Assembly (NCBI GenBank): GCA_016213505.1
Contig: JACRAF010000039.1
Location: 1-64,000 of the forward strand
Direction: 5' to 3'
From: Devosia nanyangense
Lineage (GTDB): Bacteria > Pseudomonadota > Alphaproteobacteria > Rhizobiales > Devosiaceae
Length of the DNA: 64,000 nt
In this document: piece after piece, positions 25,929-35,866 of the stretch
Layout of the letters: the number at the start of each line of letters is the position of its first letter
How positions within the stretch are numbered: the stretch's first letter is position 1
Notes under the pieces: generated by a model
What the model was told of the DNA's origin: nothing
Databases searched by the model: none
What the model saw: only the letters and a program-made list of their open reading frames with translations
Translations under genes and position numbers: made by a program

Positions 25929-26498
25929 ATGCAAAAGTTGAAAACACCGGTCCTTCTTGCAGCTTTCTTCGCCGTCATCTTGCAGAGCCCGACATACGCT
26001 TTTGTTGTAAACTGCCCGTCGGAAATGGATATTTTACACGAACCAATTCCAGGTGCGAGTAAAGCCGTCCTGCTGGAGCGCTTTCCCGACTTCAAGCAGT
26101 TTGCCGACAACGCTGATAGTCGTGAGTTGGTGGTCTACCTGCGGCATGCGTCCGACATGAAGTTTCTGTCGTTTGGAGAAGCCTTGGGTGTTTTTCACAT
26201 GGACTACACTCAGGGACAGAACCGCAGTCTCTTCGCCCCCTCTCTTTCTGGAAACGAGTATGTAAAGAATTTTCTGGTGTCTAGTACTGAGCCGCCCCTG
26301 CCTTACGCGGGTTATCCAGCATTCTACAGCCCAGGCCCGATCATCCGCTACGCAGAGATGCCGCTGCGGACGTTGATGGCGTCCAAGGATCCGTGTGAAG
26401 TGGAGCACTTGCGGGGCCGGATGAAACCGACCCCGCTAACTCCTCAAGAGCGCAACCCCTACGTCAGGATGTTTGTCCAGGCCTTCAGGGGGACGTAG
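25929..26498 (+). CDS. Secreted orphan protein, low GC
   Basis: A 189-residue protein I do not recognise. A good signal peptide (MQKLKTPVLLAAFFAVILQ then PTYA) predicts export; the mature part has two cysteines, one in VNCPSEMD near the start and one in KDPCEVEHL near the end, which could form a disulfide. GGGGGAG precedes the ATG. GC content is clearly below the surroundings (about 50 % versus 67 %) and the gene is inverted relative to its neighbours, interrupting the usual smc-dsbA adjacency. Together these point to horizontal acquisition. Function unknown. Confidence 0.7.
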   Translation: MQKLKTPVLLAAFFAVILQSPTYAFVVNCPSEMDILHEPIPGASKAVLLERFPDFKQFADNADSRELVVYLRHASDMKFLSFGEALGVFHMDYTQGQNRSLFAPSLSGNEYVKNFLVSSTEPPLPYAGYPAFYSPGPIIRYAEMPLRTLMASKDPCEVEHLRGRMKPTPLTPQERNPYVRMFVQAFRGT

Positions 26499-26505
26499 CC
26501 CGCCC

Positions 26506-27291
26506 CTAAAGCAGCGGGTCGATCTCGGCCGACAGCTGCTCCAGCGTCTTCTCGCCGACCATCTGCTTGCCGTTGAGATAGAAGGTCGGGGTACCCTCGA
26601 GCCCGAAATCCTTCATCGCCTGGTCCCGCATCGTCTCGATGGCGGTGAACAGCTCCTGATTCGTCAGCGCCGTGTTGAACGCCCCCTCCGAAAAGCCGAG
26701 CTGGATGGCCACGGCCTTCACCGCGTCGAGCGGCTTGTCGGAAACGCCCCAGGTCTGCTGCGTCCGGAAATAGGTGGAGATGACGTTCTCATAGGCCGCG
26801 ATCGCCGCCTGCGAGTAGCCGCTCGGATTGTTCGGATCGACCGCCGGGGCTGCAGGCTCCGAACTGGAAGCCGAGGCCTCCGAACTCGGAGCGGACGGCT
26901 CGGAACTGGCGGCCGGGGGGGCGTTCGCCGCATCGACCGACTTCGCCGCCGCTTCGGCCAGCATGAAGATCGCCGCATCGAGGGTGTTGCGGGCGAACGG
27001 GCGGAGGATGAACTTCACCTTGCCGGTGGTCACGTATTTGGCCCGGAACGGCTCGAGCACGGTGTTGGAGAACAGCGCGCAATGCGGGCAGGTGGGCGAG
27101 GCGTATTCGATGAAGATCACCTTGGCGTCGGGGCTGCCGGCCACCTTGTCGGGAATGCCGTTGGGCGCCATGAGCTTAAGCTGATCGATGACGTCGCCTT
27201 CCTTGGCGAGCGCGAAGGCGGGCCAGCCGGCAATGCCCGCGGCGGTCGCGGCGGCGGCGAGGGTCAGGGTCTCTCGGCGGGTCAGGTTCAC
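26506..27291 (-). CDS. DsbA-family thiol:disulfide oxidoreductase with Tat-like signal
   Basis: A 261-residue exported thioredoxin-fold protein. The N-terminus NLTRRETLTLAAAATAAG looks like a Tat signal. The redox site is CPHC (68-71) in SPTCPHCALF, and the cis-proline loop is GTPTFYLNG. Residues 117-151 are a Ser/Ala/Pro/Glu low-complexity insertion within the helical domain, longer than usual. Members of this single-domain family act as disulfide isomerases or oxidases in the periplasm. GTG 27291 is chosen because GGAG lies ten bases upstream; a TTG at 27318 is less likely. Confidence 0.87.
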   Translation of the reverse strand: MNLTRRETLTLAAAATAAGIAGWPAFALAKEGDVIDQLKLMAPNGIPDKVAGSPDAKVIFIEYASPTCPHCALFSNTVLEPFRAKYVTTGKVKFILRPFARNTLDAAIFMLAEAAAKSVDAANAPPAASSEPSAPSSEASASSSEPAAPAVDPNNPSGYSQAAIAAYENVISTYFRTQQTWGVSDKPLDAVKAVAIQLGFSEGAFNTALTNQELFTAIETMRDQAMKDFGLEGTPTFYLNGKQMVGEKTLEQLSAEIDPLL

Positions 27292-27386
27292 GGCAGAACT
27301 CCATATTTCGCGGGGCAAGTTACACAGCCATGGGGGCGGGGCAAGGGCCGAAACCTTACGGTTTGGTCACGTGCTTGCGAGCGGGC

Positions 27387-27932
27387 CTAGTGCTTGCGCT
27401 GGCCGAAAACCGCCTCGCCCAAACCCTTGAGCGCATCCTTGAGGGCAGGGTCCCCGACCTCGGCCACGGCATCGCCGGCATGTTGCGCCACCTCCGGCAG
27501 CGTAACGCGAGCCTCGGTTTTCGCCACTGAACGCGGCCTGAACGGCTCGATCGAAAGCCGCACCTCCCTGACCAGGAAATAGCCGAAATAGCGGTTGACC
27601 GCTGCCGCCACCAGCGGCCCCTCGTGGCTGAGCGCCAGCGCGTGCCCCTGCGAACAGCGCAGGTAGAGCGTCGCGCCTTCATGCCCGGCGCCCCGCGGCC
27701 ACTGCAGCCGGTCGGGCACCGCCACCAGATCGTAGGGTTTCGGCGCCATCGCCGCCCAGTGAGTGAGGATGTCCTTGGTGGCGAAGCCGCGCTTCTTGAG
27801 CGCCGAATCGAGCACTCCGCTCAGCGCCTCGCCGACGCCGACCGTGCGGTTGAGCCGTCTGGGCTCGCTGGGCTCTTTGGGTTTGCTGGCCACGGAAATC
27901 CAGGGTTGCAGCCGAGCGGGCGCTCGGGTCAT
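27387..27932 (-). CDS. DUF721/DciA-like protein
   Basis: A 181-residue protein with the DUF721 core (about 32-130): a helix-strand region containing LKKRGFATKDILTHW and a beta section LYLRCSQGHALALSHEGPLV. DUF721 includes DciA, a bacterial helicase-loading factor that replaces DnaC/DnaI; alphaproteobacterial members are often longer with a disordered C-terminus, as here. Function in replication is therefore possible but inferred. ATG 27932 faces the mutY ATG 8 bp away; an internal GTG at 27893 is an alternative and would leave room for promoters. Confidence 0.78.
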   Translation of the reverse strand: MTRAPARLQPWISVASKPKEPSEPRRLNRTVGVGEALSGVLDSALKKRGFATKDILTHWAAMAPKPYDLVAVPDRLQWPRGAGHEGATLYLRCSQGHALALSHEGPLVAAAVNRYFGYFLVREVRLSIEPFRPRSVAKTEARVTLPEVAQHAGDAVAEVGDPALKDALKGLGEAVFGQRKH

Positions 27933-27940
27933 CTGCCATC

Positions 27941-28999
27941 ATGCCCAAACGCGCCGCCCCGCAACAGCCGCTCGATGCGGATGCCGTCCTCGCCTGGTAC
28001 GACCGCCACGCGCGGAGCCTGCCGTGGCGCGTCTCGCCCGCCGACCGGCGGCGGGGCGTGCGGCCCGACCCATACCGCGTCTGGCTCAGCGAGATCATGC
28101 TGCAGCAGACCACCGTGGCGGCCGTCGGCAAGTACTATGCCCGGTTCCAGGCGCTCTGGCCCACGGTCGCCGATCTTGCCGCCGCGCCGCTCGACGCCGT
28201 GCTCGTCGAGTGGGCCGGCCTCGGCTACTACGCCCGCGCCCGCAACCTCCACGCCTGCGCGGAAGCGGTGGTCGCCCGCTTCGGCGGCCAATTCCCCGAA
28301 ACCTCGGCCGGGCTTCTCACGCTCCCCGGCATCGGCCCCTACACCGCCGCCGCCATCGCCGCGATCGCCTTCGACGAGCCCGTCGCCGTGGTCGACGGCA
28401 ACGTCGATCGCGTCCTTGCCCGCTATCTCGCGCTGCCGGTCCCGGTGCGCGAGGCCAAGGACGCCATCCGCGCCACGGTCCAGTCCGCCGTTTCCGCCCG
28501 CGCCGGCGATTTCGCCCAGGCGCTGATGGACCTCGGCGCCACGCTCTGCGCTCCGCGTGTTGCCAACTGCCTGATCTGCCCGCTGGCCGAGGGCTGCGCC
28601 GGCCGCCCCCTCGACCCGCTGGCGTTTCCAGTTAAAGCCGAAAAGCCCGAGCGCCCGACCCGCTACGGCCACGCCTTCGTCATGCGCGACCCCTCTGGCG
28701 ACGTCTATCTGCGCACTCGCGCCGACAAAGGCCTCCTCGCCAAGATGACCGAGACGCCGGTCTCGCCCTGGGGTGCCGAGAAAACCGCGCCCGCCTATCC
28801 CGTCGCCGCCGGCTGGCGCCACCGCGGCCAGGTGGTCCACGTCTTCACCCATTTCCGCCTGGAGCTCGAGATCTGGTCGGCCACGGTGCCCGACCCCTCG
28901 GTCCTCGCCGACGGCTGGTGGGCCGATCCCCGTGAACTGGGCGCCGAGGCGCTCCCCACCGTGTTCCGCAAGGCGCTCGCGATGGCGGGGCTGGAATAA
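27941..28999 (+). CDS. mutY: A/G-specific adenine DNA glycosylase
   Basis: A 352-residue base-excision enzyme removing adenine mispaired with 8-oxoguanine. The catalytic Glu is in SEIMLQQTTV (E51), the helix-hairpin-helix is LPGIGPYTAAAI, and the catalytic Asp lies in VVDGNVDRVLAR. The iron-sulfur loop C-x6-C-x2-C-x5-C is intact (CAPRVANCLICPLAEGC). The C-terminal NUDIX-like domain that recognises 8-oxoG is present. ATG 27941 gives an N-terminus of normal length. It is divergent from the DUF721 gene and followed by palindromic repeats. Confidence 0.96.
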   Translation: MPKRAAPQQPLDADAVLAWYDRHARSLPWRVSPADRRRGVRPDPYRVWLSEIMLQQTTVAAVGKYYARFQALWPTVADLAAAPLDAVLVEWAGLGYYARARNLHACAEAVVARFGGQFPETSAGLLTLPGIGPYTAAAIAAIAFDEPVAVVDGNVDRVLARYLALPVPVREAKDAIRATVQSAVSARAGDFAQALMDLGATLCAPRVANCLICPLAEGCAGRPLDPLAFPVKAEKPERPTRYGHAFVMRDPSGDVYLRTRADKGLLAKMTETPVSPWGAEKTAPAYPVAAGWRHRGQVVHVFTHFRLELEIWSATVPDPSVLADGWWADPRELGAEALPTVFRKALAMAGLE

Positions 29000-29020
29000 A
29001 TGCCTTCGCGCCCGCGGCCC

Positions 29021-29164
29021 CCCTCATCCGCCCTTCGGGCACCTTCTCCCGCGAGGGGAGAAGGCGCTCGACCGGTGCATTTGCCGAGCGTGAAGGCCCA
29101 GATGTCTGGCGGGTGGCCTTCTCCCTTGATGGGAGAAGGTGGCCGAAGGCCGGATGAGGGTGGG
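29021..29164. repeat. Intergenic palindromic repeat, copy 2
   Basis: The same mirrored element as at 13498: CCCTCATCCGCCCTTCGGGC and ACCTTCTCCC at the left, GGGAGAAGGTGGCCGAAGG and CCGGATGAGGGTG at the right, here with a longer centre that holds two inner GGAGAAGG/CCTTCTCC stems. It fills most of the 302-bp gap between mutY and ccrM; the rest (29165-29234) shows nothing recognisable. Confidence 0.8.
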
Positions 29165-29234
29165 GCCACGTCCGTCGGTCCGTCATTCGCCAACGGCTCT
29201 CCTCGCGGCAAGGGGAGAGAAAAGACGCCGCCCC

Positions 29235-29272
29235 CAAAAAAGATGCCGCCGGTTCCTTGCGGGACCGGCGGC
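29235..29272 (-). terminator. Intrinsic terminator of ccrM
   Basis: On the minus strand a 12-bp stem (29245-29256 with 29261-29272, one wobble pair) and GCAA loop are followed by ATCTTTTTT. It starts 30 bp after the ccrM stop. Confidence 0.85.
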
Positions 29273-29301
29273 AGGTTTGCCCGAAAGACTGGAGGTCAAG
29301 C

Positions 29302-30521
<1,220 letters not shown>

Positions 30522-30609
30522 CGAGGGTGGACGAACATGCGCTCTCGCCCGGCCGAAGGCCCAGCGGGCTCTGAGTCCTTGGCCAACCCCGCATCCGGCT
30601 ACTTTGCAG

Positions 30610-30714
30610 CCACCTTCTCCCGCAGGGGGACAAGGCCAACCCCTCACGACGCCTTCGGCTCTTTTGCCTTCTCCCCTCGTGGGAGAAGGTGCCCGAAGGG
30701 CGGATGAGGGGGAG
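30610..30714. repeat. Intergenic palindromic repeat, copy 3
   Basis: Third copy of the mirrored element, better preserved on its right side: GGGAGAAGGTGCCCGAAGGG and CGGATGAGGGGG. It lies between rnhB and ccrM, upstream of the CtrA-type boxes. Confidence 0.8.
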
Positions 30715-30730
30715 GCAACAGGAACCAGTT

Positions 30731-31384
30731 CTACGCCGCCGCGCGCTTCCGCCCCGCCGCCTCGATGCACGGCGCAAAATCCATGCGGTGGTACCGCCCC
30801 GGCCCGTGCGCATCGAGCGCCGCGAAATGCGCCGGCGCCGAATAGCCTTTGTGGCTGGCAAAGCCGTAGTGCGGTTCTTCGCAATCCATGATCGCGCACA
30901 TGCGGTCGCGCGTCACTTTCGCGACGATCGACGCCGCCGCGATCGAGAGGCTGAGCCCGTCCCCGCCGATCACCGCTTCGCCGGCGCAGGGTAGGCCCTT
31001 GGGCACGATGTTGCCGTCGACCAGCACATGGTCCGGCGCCAGCGACAGCCCCATCACTGCCCGCCGCATCGCCCACAGCGTCGCGTGAAGAATGTTGAGC
31101 TCGGCGATGATCGAGGTCGGTGCCGCCACCACCGATACCGTCGCGCCGGCCAGGATCTCCTCGAACAGCGCCGCGCGCCGGTCCGCCGTCAGCAGTTTGG
31201 AATCGTTGAGCCCCTCCGGCACCTTTCGCCGGTTGAGGATCACCGCGGCCACCACCACTGGCCCCGCCAGCGGTCCACGTCCGGCCTCGTCGACACCCGC
31301 GACGATGGTCGCGCCGCGGCGCACCGCCCGCTTTTCGAGGGCGAGGTCGGGCCAGTTCTTCTCGGTCGAATCGGCGGCAGCCAT
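30731..31384 (-). CDS. rnhB: Ribonuclease HII
   Basis: A 217-residue endonuclease cutting RNA in RNA:DNA hybrids, including single ribonucleotides in DNA. The catalytic DEAGRGPLAGPV block starts at D32-E33; further acidic residues are in LNDSKLL and VLVDGN. The SKKGYSAPAH-like segment HKGYSAPAHF is conserved near the C-terminus. ATG 31384 is preferred; an in-frame GTG at 31426 adds 14 residues. It points in the same direction as ccrM, a neighbourhood common in Rhizobiales. Confidence 0.95.
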   Translation of the reverse strand: MAAADSTEKNWPDLALEKRAVRRGATIVAGVDEAGRGPLAGPVVVAAVILNRRKVPEGLNDSKLLTADRRAALFEEILAGATVSVVAAPTSIIAELNILHATLWAMRRAVMGLSLAPDHVLVDGNIVPKGLPCAGEAVIGGDGLSLSIAAASIVAKVTRDRMCAIMDCEEPHYGFASHKGYSAPAHFAALDAHGPGRYHRMDFAPCIEAAGRKRAAA

Positions 31385-31463
31385 GCGTTCAACATGCCAG
31401 TCCGTGTGGCTCAATGAAATCGCCACAAACTAGGCCTTTGATCTCAGGGACTTCCGGCGCATT

Positions 31464-31480
31464 ATGACAGTTTGATGACA
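31464..31480. promoter_or_regulatory. Putative Pho box
   Basis: Two direct repeats ATGACA spaced 11 bp (31464-31469 and 31475-31480); on the minus strand TGTCAT-CAAAC-TGTCAT, close to the PhoB half-site pair. It lies 78 bp before the Na/Pi cotransporter start, but in the orientation facing rnhB. Binding by PhoB is plausible, not shown. Confidence 0.45.
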
Positions 31481-31557
31481 TTCAGATTCGGTTCAGCTGC
31501 GCTGGCTCTGTCTGTCGGATGCGCCGGGCGATCTGCACAAGGAGAACGGCTGACCAA

Positions 31558-33207
31558 ATGGACTTTACTCTCGCCGTTCTCGGTCTCGCCGGCGCGATCG
31601 CGCTGTTTCTGTGGGGCACGCACATGGCGCAGACCGGCGTGCAGCGCGCGCTCGGTCCGCGCCTCCGCCGCGTCCTCGGCCTCACCCTCTCCAATCGCGT
31701 CAAGGCGTTCTTTGCCGGCATCGGCCTGACGCTGCTGCTGCAGAGCAGCACCGCGACCGGCCTCATGGCCACCAGTTTTACCGCCGCCGGCATGGTCGAT
31801 CTGCTGCCGGCGATGGCGGTGATGCTGGGCGCCAATGTCGGCACCGCTCTCATCGTCCAGGTGTTGTCGTTCGACGTCGCGGCGGCCTCGCCGGTGCTCA
31901 TCCTGGGCGGCTTCCTGATGTTCCGCCGCACCGCCAACACGCTGGTGCACGATCTGGGCCGCGCGCTGATCGGCCTCGGGCTGATGCTCTTGGCGCTGCA
32001 CCAGATGCTGGCGATCCTCGGCTCTGTCGAGGACGCTTCGGCCTTCCGCGCCGCCATCGCCATCATCGCCGCTGTGCCGGCGCTCGATTTCGTCCTCGCG
32101 GCCATCGCCGCCTGGGGCGTCCATTCTTCCGTCGCCGTGGTGCTGCTGATCATCTCGCTGGCGAGCCGCGGCGCGCTGCCGCTCGACGTCGCCTTCATCG
32201 CCGTGCTCGGCGCCAATCTCGGCACCGCCATCAACCCGCTGCTCGAAGCGACGACCCCCACGCCCGAGGCGCGCCGCCTGCCGCTCGGCAACCTCGTCAA
32301 CCGCGTCGTCGGCATCGGCATCGCGCTGCTGCTCGTCGCACCGGCGGCGCGCTGGCTCGGCTCGGCGCTGAATCCAGCCCAGGCTGTAGCGGCGTTCCAC
32401 TTCGCCTTCAATCTGGTGCTGGCGCTGCTCATGCTGCCGCTGCTGCGTCCGGCCGGGGCGCTGCTGCGCCGCCTGCTGCCCGACCAGCCGGCGGTCAACC
32501 CCGCCGCGCCGCTCTATCTCGATCTCAGCGCCCGCGAGACGCCGCTGGTGGCGCTGGGCGGCGCCGCGCGCGAGGCGCTGCGGCTCGCCGACGTGCTCGA
32601 ACAGATGCTGCATGGCGCCCGAGACGCGCTGGCCCGCAGCGACCGCCGGCTGATCGAGGAGACGCGCAGCCGCGACGACGTGCTCGATGGCCTCAACACC
32701 GCCATCAAGACCTACCTCACCTCGATCGATGCCGATGCGCTGGCCGAGGACGATCAGCGGCGGCTCAACCAGATCCTGGTGTTTTCGATGAACATCGAGC
32801 AGGCCGGCGACGTCATCGACCGGAACCTCTTGCCCCATGTCAGCAAGCGGCTGAAGCGCGGCCTCGTCGGCAACGATGGCGGCGACGCCGAGCTGACGGC
32901 GCTGATGGACCGGCTGGTGGTCAACCTCCGCACCGCCGCGTCGCTGTTCATGACCGACGACGCCCGCGTCGCCCGCCACCTCGCCGAGGAGAAGGTCACC
33001 TTCCGGCGCGCCGAACACGAAGCGGTCTCGGCGCATTTCGACGTCATGCGCAAAGACCGTGTCTCGCATTCGATGAGCAGCGCCATCCATCTCGATCTCT
33101 TGCGCGACATGAAGCTGATCAACTCGCTGATCGTCGCCGCCGCCGCCTACCCGGTGCTCGACCGGGCCGGGGAGCTGTTGCCGACGCGCCTCGCCGCGCC
33201 GTCGTGA
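31558..33207 (+). CDS. Na/Pi cotransporter family protein with PhoU-like domain
   Basis: A 549-residue membrane transporter. Its N-terminal part (about 1-310) holds two NptA-type repeats with the QSSTATGLM and GANLGTAI/GANVGTAL motifs that line the phosphate site; the C-terminal part (about 340-540) is a helical PhoU-like domain. It should move phosphate with sodium, possibly as an exporter or low-affinity importer. ATG 31558 (MDFTLAVLGLAG) has GGAG upstream and opens the first helix; upstream extension to 31519 is unlikely. A possible Pho box lies in the promoter region. Confidence 0.92.
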   Translation: MDFTLAVLGLAGAIALFLWGTHMAQTGVQRALGPRLRRVLGLTLSNRVKAFFAGIGLTLLLQSSTATGLMATSFTAAGMVDLLPAMAVMLGANVGTALIVQVLSFDVAAASPVLILGGFLMFRRTANTLVHDLGRALIGLGLMLLALHQMLAILGSVEDASAFRAAIAIIAAVPALDFVLAAIAAWGVHSSVAVVLLIISLASRGALPLDVAFIAVLGANLGTAINPLLEATTPTPEARRLPLGNLVNRVVGIGIALLLVAPAARWLGSALNPAQAVAAFHFAFNLVLALLMLPLLRPAGALLRRLLPDQPAVNPAAPLYLDLSARETPLVALGGAAREALRLADVLEQMLHGARDALARSDRRLIEETRSRDDVLDGLNTAIKTYLTSIDADALAEDDQRRLNQILVFSMNIEQAGDVIDRNLLPHVSKRLKRGLVGNDGGDAELTALMDRLVVNLRTAASLFMTDDARVARHLAEEKVTFRRAEHEAVSAHFDVMRKDRVSHSMSSAIHLDLLRDMKLINSLIVAAAAYPVLDRAGELLPTRLAAPS

Positions 33208-33277
33208 GCTGACCGCGCCCGTCCCCTTGGCGGCCGCTTTTCTCCCCGATATCTAGCCCCGGTGCTTTGAGGCCCCC

Positions 33278-33958
33278 ATGTTCTCACGCGACAACGCCGC
33301 GCTGCTTTTCGATATCGACGGGACACTCGTCGACACCGACCGGCTTCATCTCGAAGCCTTCAACCGCGTCTTCGGCCCGCTCGGCCAGACCTTCGACGCC
33401 GCTCGCTTTCGCGCCGAACTGCAGGGCTTTTCGATGACCTCGATCATGGACCGGCTCCTCGGCAACGAGCCCGAGCCGCGCCGGCACGAGATCATGGCCG
33501 AAAAGGAGGCGACGTTCCGCCGGCTCGCCGAAAAAGGTCTCGAGCCGATGCCGGGGTTGCTGGCGCTGCTCGATCGCGCCGACGAGGCTGGCCTGCCGAT
33601 GGCCGCCGTCACCAACGCGCCGCGGCTCAACGCCGATCTCATCCTCGACGCGCTCGGCATCCGGCATCGGTTCACGGCGATCGTGATCGGCGACGAGCTC
33701 GCCCATGGCAAGCCGCATCCGCTGCCCTATCTCGAAGGACTTCGCCTCACCGGAGCGAGGCCGGACCTCTCGGTTGCCTTCGAGGATTCGATCTCGGGCG
33801 TGACCTCGGCGAGCACTGCCGGTATCGCCACCGTCGGCATCATGACGAGCCTGACGGGCCAACGGCTGCTCGCCGCCGGCGCAACCACCGTCGCTCAGAG
33901 CTATGCCGAGCCGGCCCTGCTCGCGTTCATCGCCGCGACCACGGCCGGCAGCCGATAG
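33278..33958 (+). CDS. HAD-family phosphatase
   Basis: A 226-residue haloacid-dehalogenase phosphatase. The nucleophile motif DIDGTLVDTD begins at D12; the second motif is VTNAPR (about 108), the third a lysine in GKPHPLPYLEG, the fourth FEDSISGV. A helical cap between motifs 1 and 2 marks the beta-phosphoglucomutase/phosphoglycolate-phosphatase subgroup; the substrate is not known. The stop lies 1 bp from the converging radical SAM gene. ATG 33278 matches the family start. Confidence 0.88.
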   Translation: MFSRDNAALLFDIDGTLVDTDRLHLEAFNRVFGPLGQTFDAARFRAELQGFSMTSIMDRLLGNEPEPRRHEIMAEKEATFRRLAEKGLEPMPGLLALLDRADEAGLPMAAVTNAPRLNADLILDALGIRHRFTAIVIGDELAHGKPHPLPYLEGLRLTGARPDLSVAFEDSISGVTSASTAGIATVGIMTSLTGQRLLAAGATTVAQSYAEPALLAFIAATTAGSR

Positions 33959-33959
33959 G

Positions 33960-35108
33960 TCAGAACAAGCTCATCTGTCCGTCGTCCACCCGCGGCGGGA
34001 CGAACAAATCGGTCCTCAGCGCCGGCAGCCGCTTGTCGAGGCCGTAGCGTTCCTTGGCCTTCTGCATCCGCTGCTGCATCATCTCGGCATAGACGCCTTC
34101 GCCGACCATGCGCTCGCCCCATTTGGCGTTGTAGTCCTTGCCGCCGCGCGTCTCGCGCACCAGCGACATCACGTGCTTCACCCGGTCGGGATAGTGCCTG
34201 AGCATCCACTCGCGGAAGATCTCGCGGACTTCGCCCGGCAGCCGCAGCAGCACCATGCCCGCCGTCTGCGCGCCCTGCGCCGCGCCGGCATCGAGGATGC
34301 GCTCGAGCTCCATGTCGTTGATCGCCGGGATCATCGGCGCCGCCATGACGCCGGTCGGCACGCCCGCCGCCGAGAGCAGCCGCAGCGCCTCGAGCCGCTT
34401 CTCCGGCGTCGAGGCCCGCGGCTCCATTTTGCGGCTCAGCATATGGTCCATGCTGGTCACCGACAGCGCCACATGTACCAGCCCGAGCTTGGCCATCTCG
34501 CTCAAAATGTCGAGGTCGCGCACCACCAGCGCCGACTTGGTGACGATCGAGGTGGGGTGGCGCGTCTCCAGCAGCACCTCGAGGATGCCGCGCGTCAGTT
34601 TGTGGGTACGCTCGGCCGGCTGGTAGGGGTCCGTGTTGGTCCCCATGGCGATCGATTTGGGCTTGTAGCGCTTGTCAGCGAGTTCTCGCCTCAGCAGCTC
34701 GACCGCGTTCACCTTGACATAGATGTCGCGCTCGAAATCGAGCCCGGCCGAGTGTCCGAGATAGGCATGCGTCGGCCGCGCGAAACAGTACGAGCAGCCG
34801 TGCTCGCAGCCGCGATAGGCGTTGATCGAGCGGTCGAAGCCGATGTCGGGACTCTCGTTGCGGGTGATGATCGATTTGGCGCGCTCGATATGCTCGATCG
34901 TCTCGAACGCCTTGAGCTCCTCGACCTGGCCCCAGCCGTCATCGACCGGCTCGCGGCTCTCGGTGTCGAACCGGCTCGCCTTGTTGGTCTGCGCCCCACG
35001 CCCGCGACTGCGCTGAGGATCGAGCATCTGCCGCCCGATCAGGTCGGCATCGCGCGTATCCTTCAGCTTTTCGAGCGCCTCGAACGAGGGTGCAGTCTGG
35101 ATCGCCAT
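33960..35108 (-). CDS. PA0069-family radical SAM protein
   Basis: A 382-residue radical SAM enzyme of the SPL-like (spore photoproduct lyase related) PA0069 group. The cluster motif is C101-EHG-C105-SY-C108, CxxxCxxC, and the flanking NAYRGCEHGC and FARPTHAYLG are typical. The family is widespread and uncharacterised; it is not proven to repair DNA. ATG 35108 (MAIQTAPSF) is used; the in-frame extension to 35240 has no family similarity. Confidence 0.88.
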   Translation of the reverse strand: MAIQTAPSFEALEKLKDTRDADLIGRQMLDPQRSRGRGAQTNKASRFDTESREPVDDGWGQVEELKAFETIEHIERAKSIITRNESPDIGFDRSINAYRGCEHGCSYCFARPTHAYLGHSAGLDFERDIYVKVNAVELLRRELADKRYKPKSIAMGTNTDPYQPAERTHKLTRGILEVLLETRHPTSIVTKSALVVRDLDILSEMAKLGLVHVALSVTSMDHMLSRKMEPRASTPEKRLEALRLLSAAGVPTGVMAAPMIPAINDMELERILDAGAAQGAQTAGMVLLRLPGEVREIFREWMLRHYPDRVKHVMSLVRETRGGKDYNAKWGERMVGEGVYAEMMQQRMQKAKERYGLDKRLPALRTDLFVPPRVDDGQMSLF

Positions 35109-35260
35109 GTTCACACCAGATGGGGACGTCGCCGCGGTTGGCCAAGCGGGCCGCCTTCGGATCGCTTTGTCCAGAGCCTCAACGAATCGCCCCGAAGTTA
35201 ACCGGTCTAAACGACTAGCATGCGTAATAGAACAAAACAAGAACGACGAGACGGCGAGGG

Positions 35261-35410
35261 TTAGTGGCGTTTGAAGTACTGCACCTCGCGCTCATGCTTC
35301 TCCGCGCCTTCGCGCGTCGGAAACGTCCCAAGGTTGCGCCGTTTCCCTGTCTTGGGATCGGTCTTCTTCGAATAGAGCCGGTACTCGCCGGATTTGAGCT
35401 TGCGGATCAT
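35261..35410 (-). CDS. Conserved small protein, 49 residues
   Basis: A basic 49-residue protein: MIRKLKSGEYRLYSKKTDP, then KTGKRRNLGTF and EREVQYFKRH at the end. Such proteins are common single-copy orphans in Rhizobiales. The fold is probably one beta-hairpin with a C-terminal helix; function unknown. I start at ATG 35410; the longer frame to 35515 would overlap the divergent ArsR gene. Basic residues suggest nucleic-acid contact, which is only a guess. Confidence 0.7.
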   Translation of the reverse strand: MIRKLKSGEYRLYSKKTDPKTGKRRNLGTFPTREGAEKHEREVQYFKRH

Positions 35411-35497
35411 CTCGCTCTCCCATGCCGGGGAAACGGGCGAGCAGGGGCCGTGTTCCGGATCCCTTGCAATAACCCGATCGATGATATACTGAACTAC

Positions 35498-35866
35498 ATG
35501 GTTCAGTCTCATCAAGCCTCTCGGTTCGACGCTTCGTTCGCCGCCATCTCCGACGCAACGCGTCGTGGCGTGCTCGAGCAGCTCGGCCGCGCCGACGCCT
35601 CGATCACCGAGCTCGCCGAGCAGTTCGACATGACCCTAACCGGGATAAAAAAGCACGTGAGCGTCCTCGAACAGGCGGGCCTCGTGACCACCGTGAAGAT
35701 CGGCCGCGTTCGCACCTGCAAGCTCGGCGGCCGCGGTCTCGAGGACGAGGCGGCCTGGATCGAACGCTACCGCCGGATGTGGGCCGCCCGGTTCGATGAA
35801 CTGGACAAGGTCGTCGAACAGCTCAAACAGAAGGAACAGTCCGATGGACGCAAAGCAAACGAGTGA
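35498..35866 (+). CDS. ArsR-family transcriptional regulator
   Basis: A 122-residue winged-helix repressor. The HTH spans about 20-65 with ATRRGVLEQLG and LAEQFDMTLTGIKKHVSVLEQAGLV; the C-terminal helix has EQLKQKEQ. It lacks metal-ligand cysteine patterns, so it is the kind that works with a partner protein rather than metals. ATG 35498 follows an AACTACATG context with no good ribosome site. It overlaps the next gene by 23 bp, forming the common ArsR/AHSA1 pair. Confidence 0.88.
   Translation: MVQSHQASRFDASFAAISDATRRGVLEQLGRADASITELAEQFDMTLTGIKKHVSVLEQAGLVTTVKIGRVRTCKLGGRGLEDEAAWIERYRRMWAARFDELDKVVEQLKQKEQSDGRKANE

Noticed and set aside
35108-35240. N-terminal extension of the radical SAM gene
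   Set aside because: No family similarity and no ribosome site; the ATG at 35108 gives the usual start.
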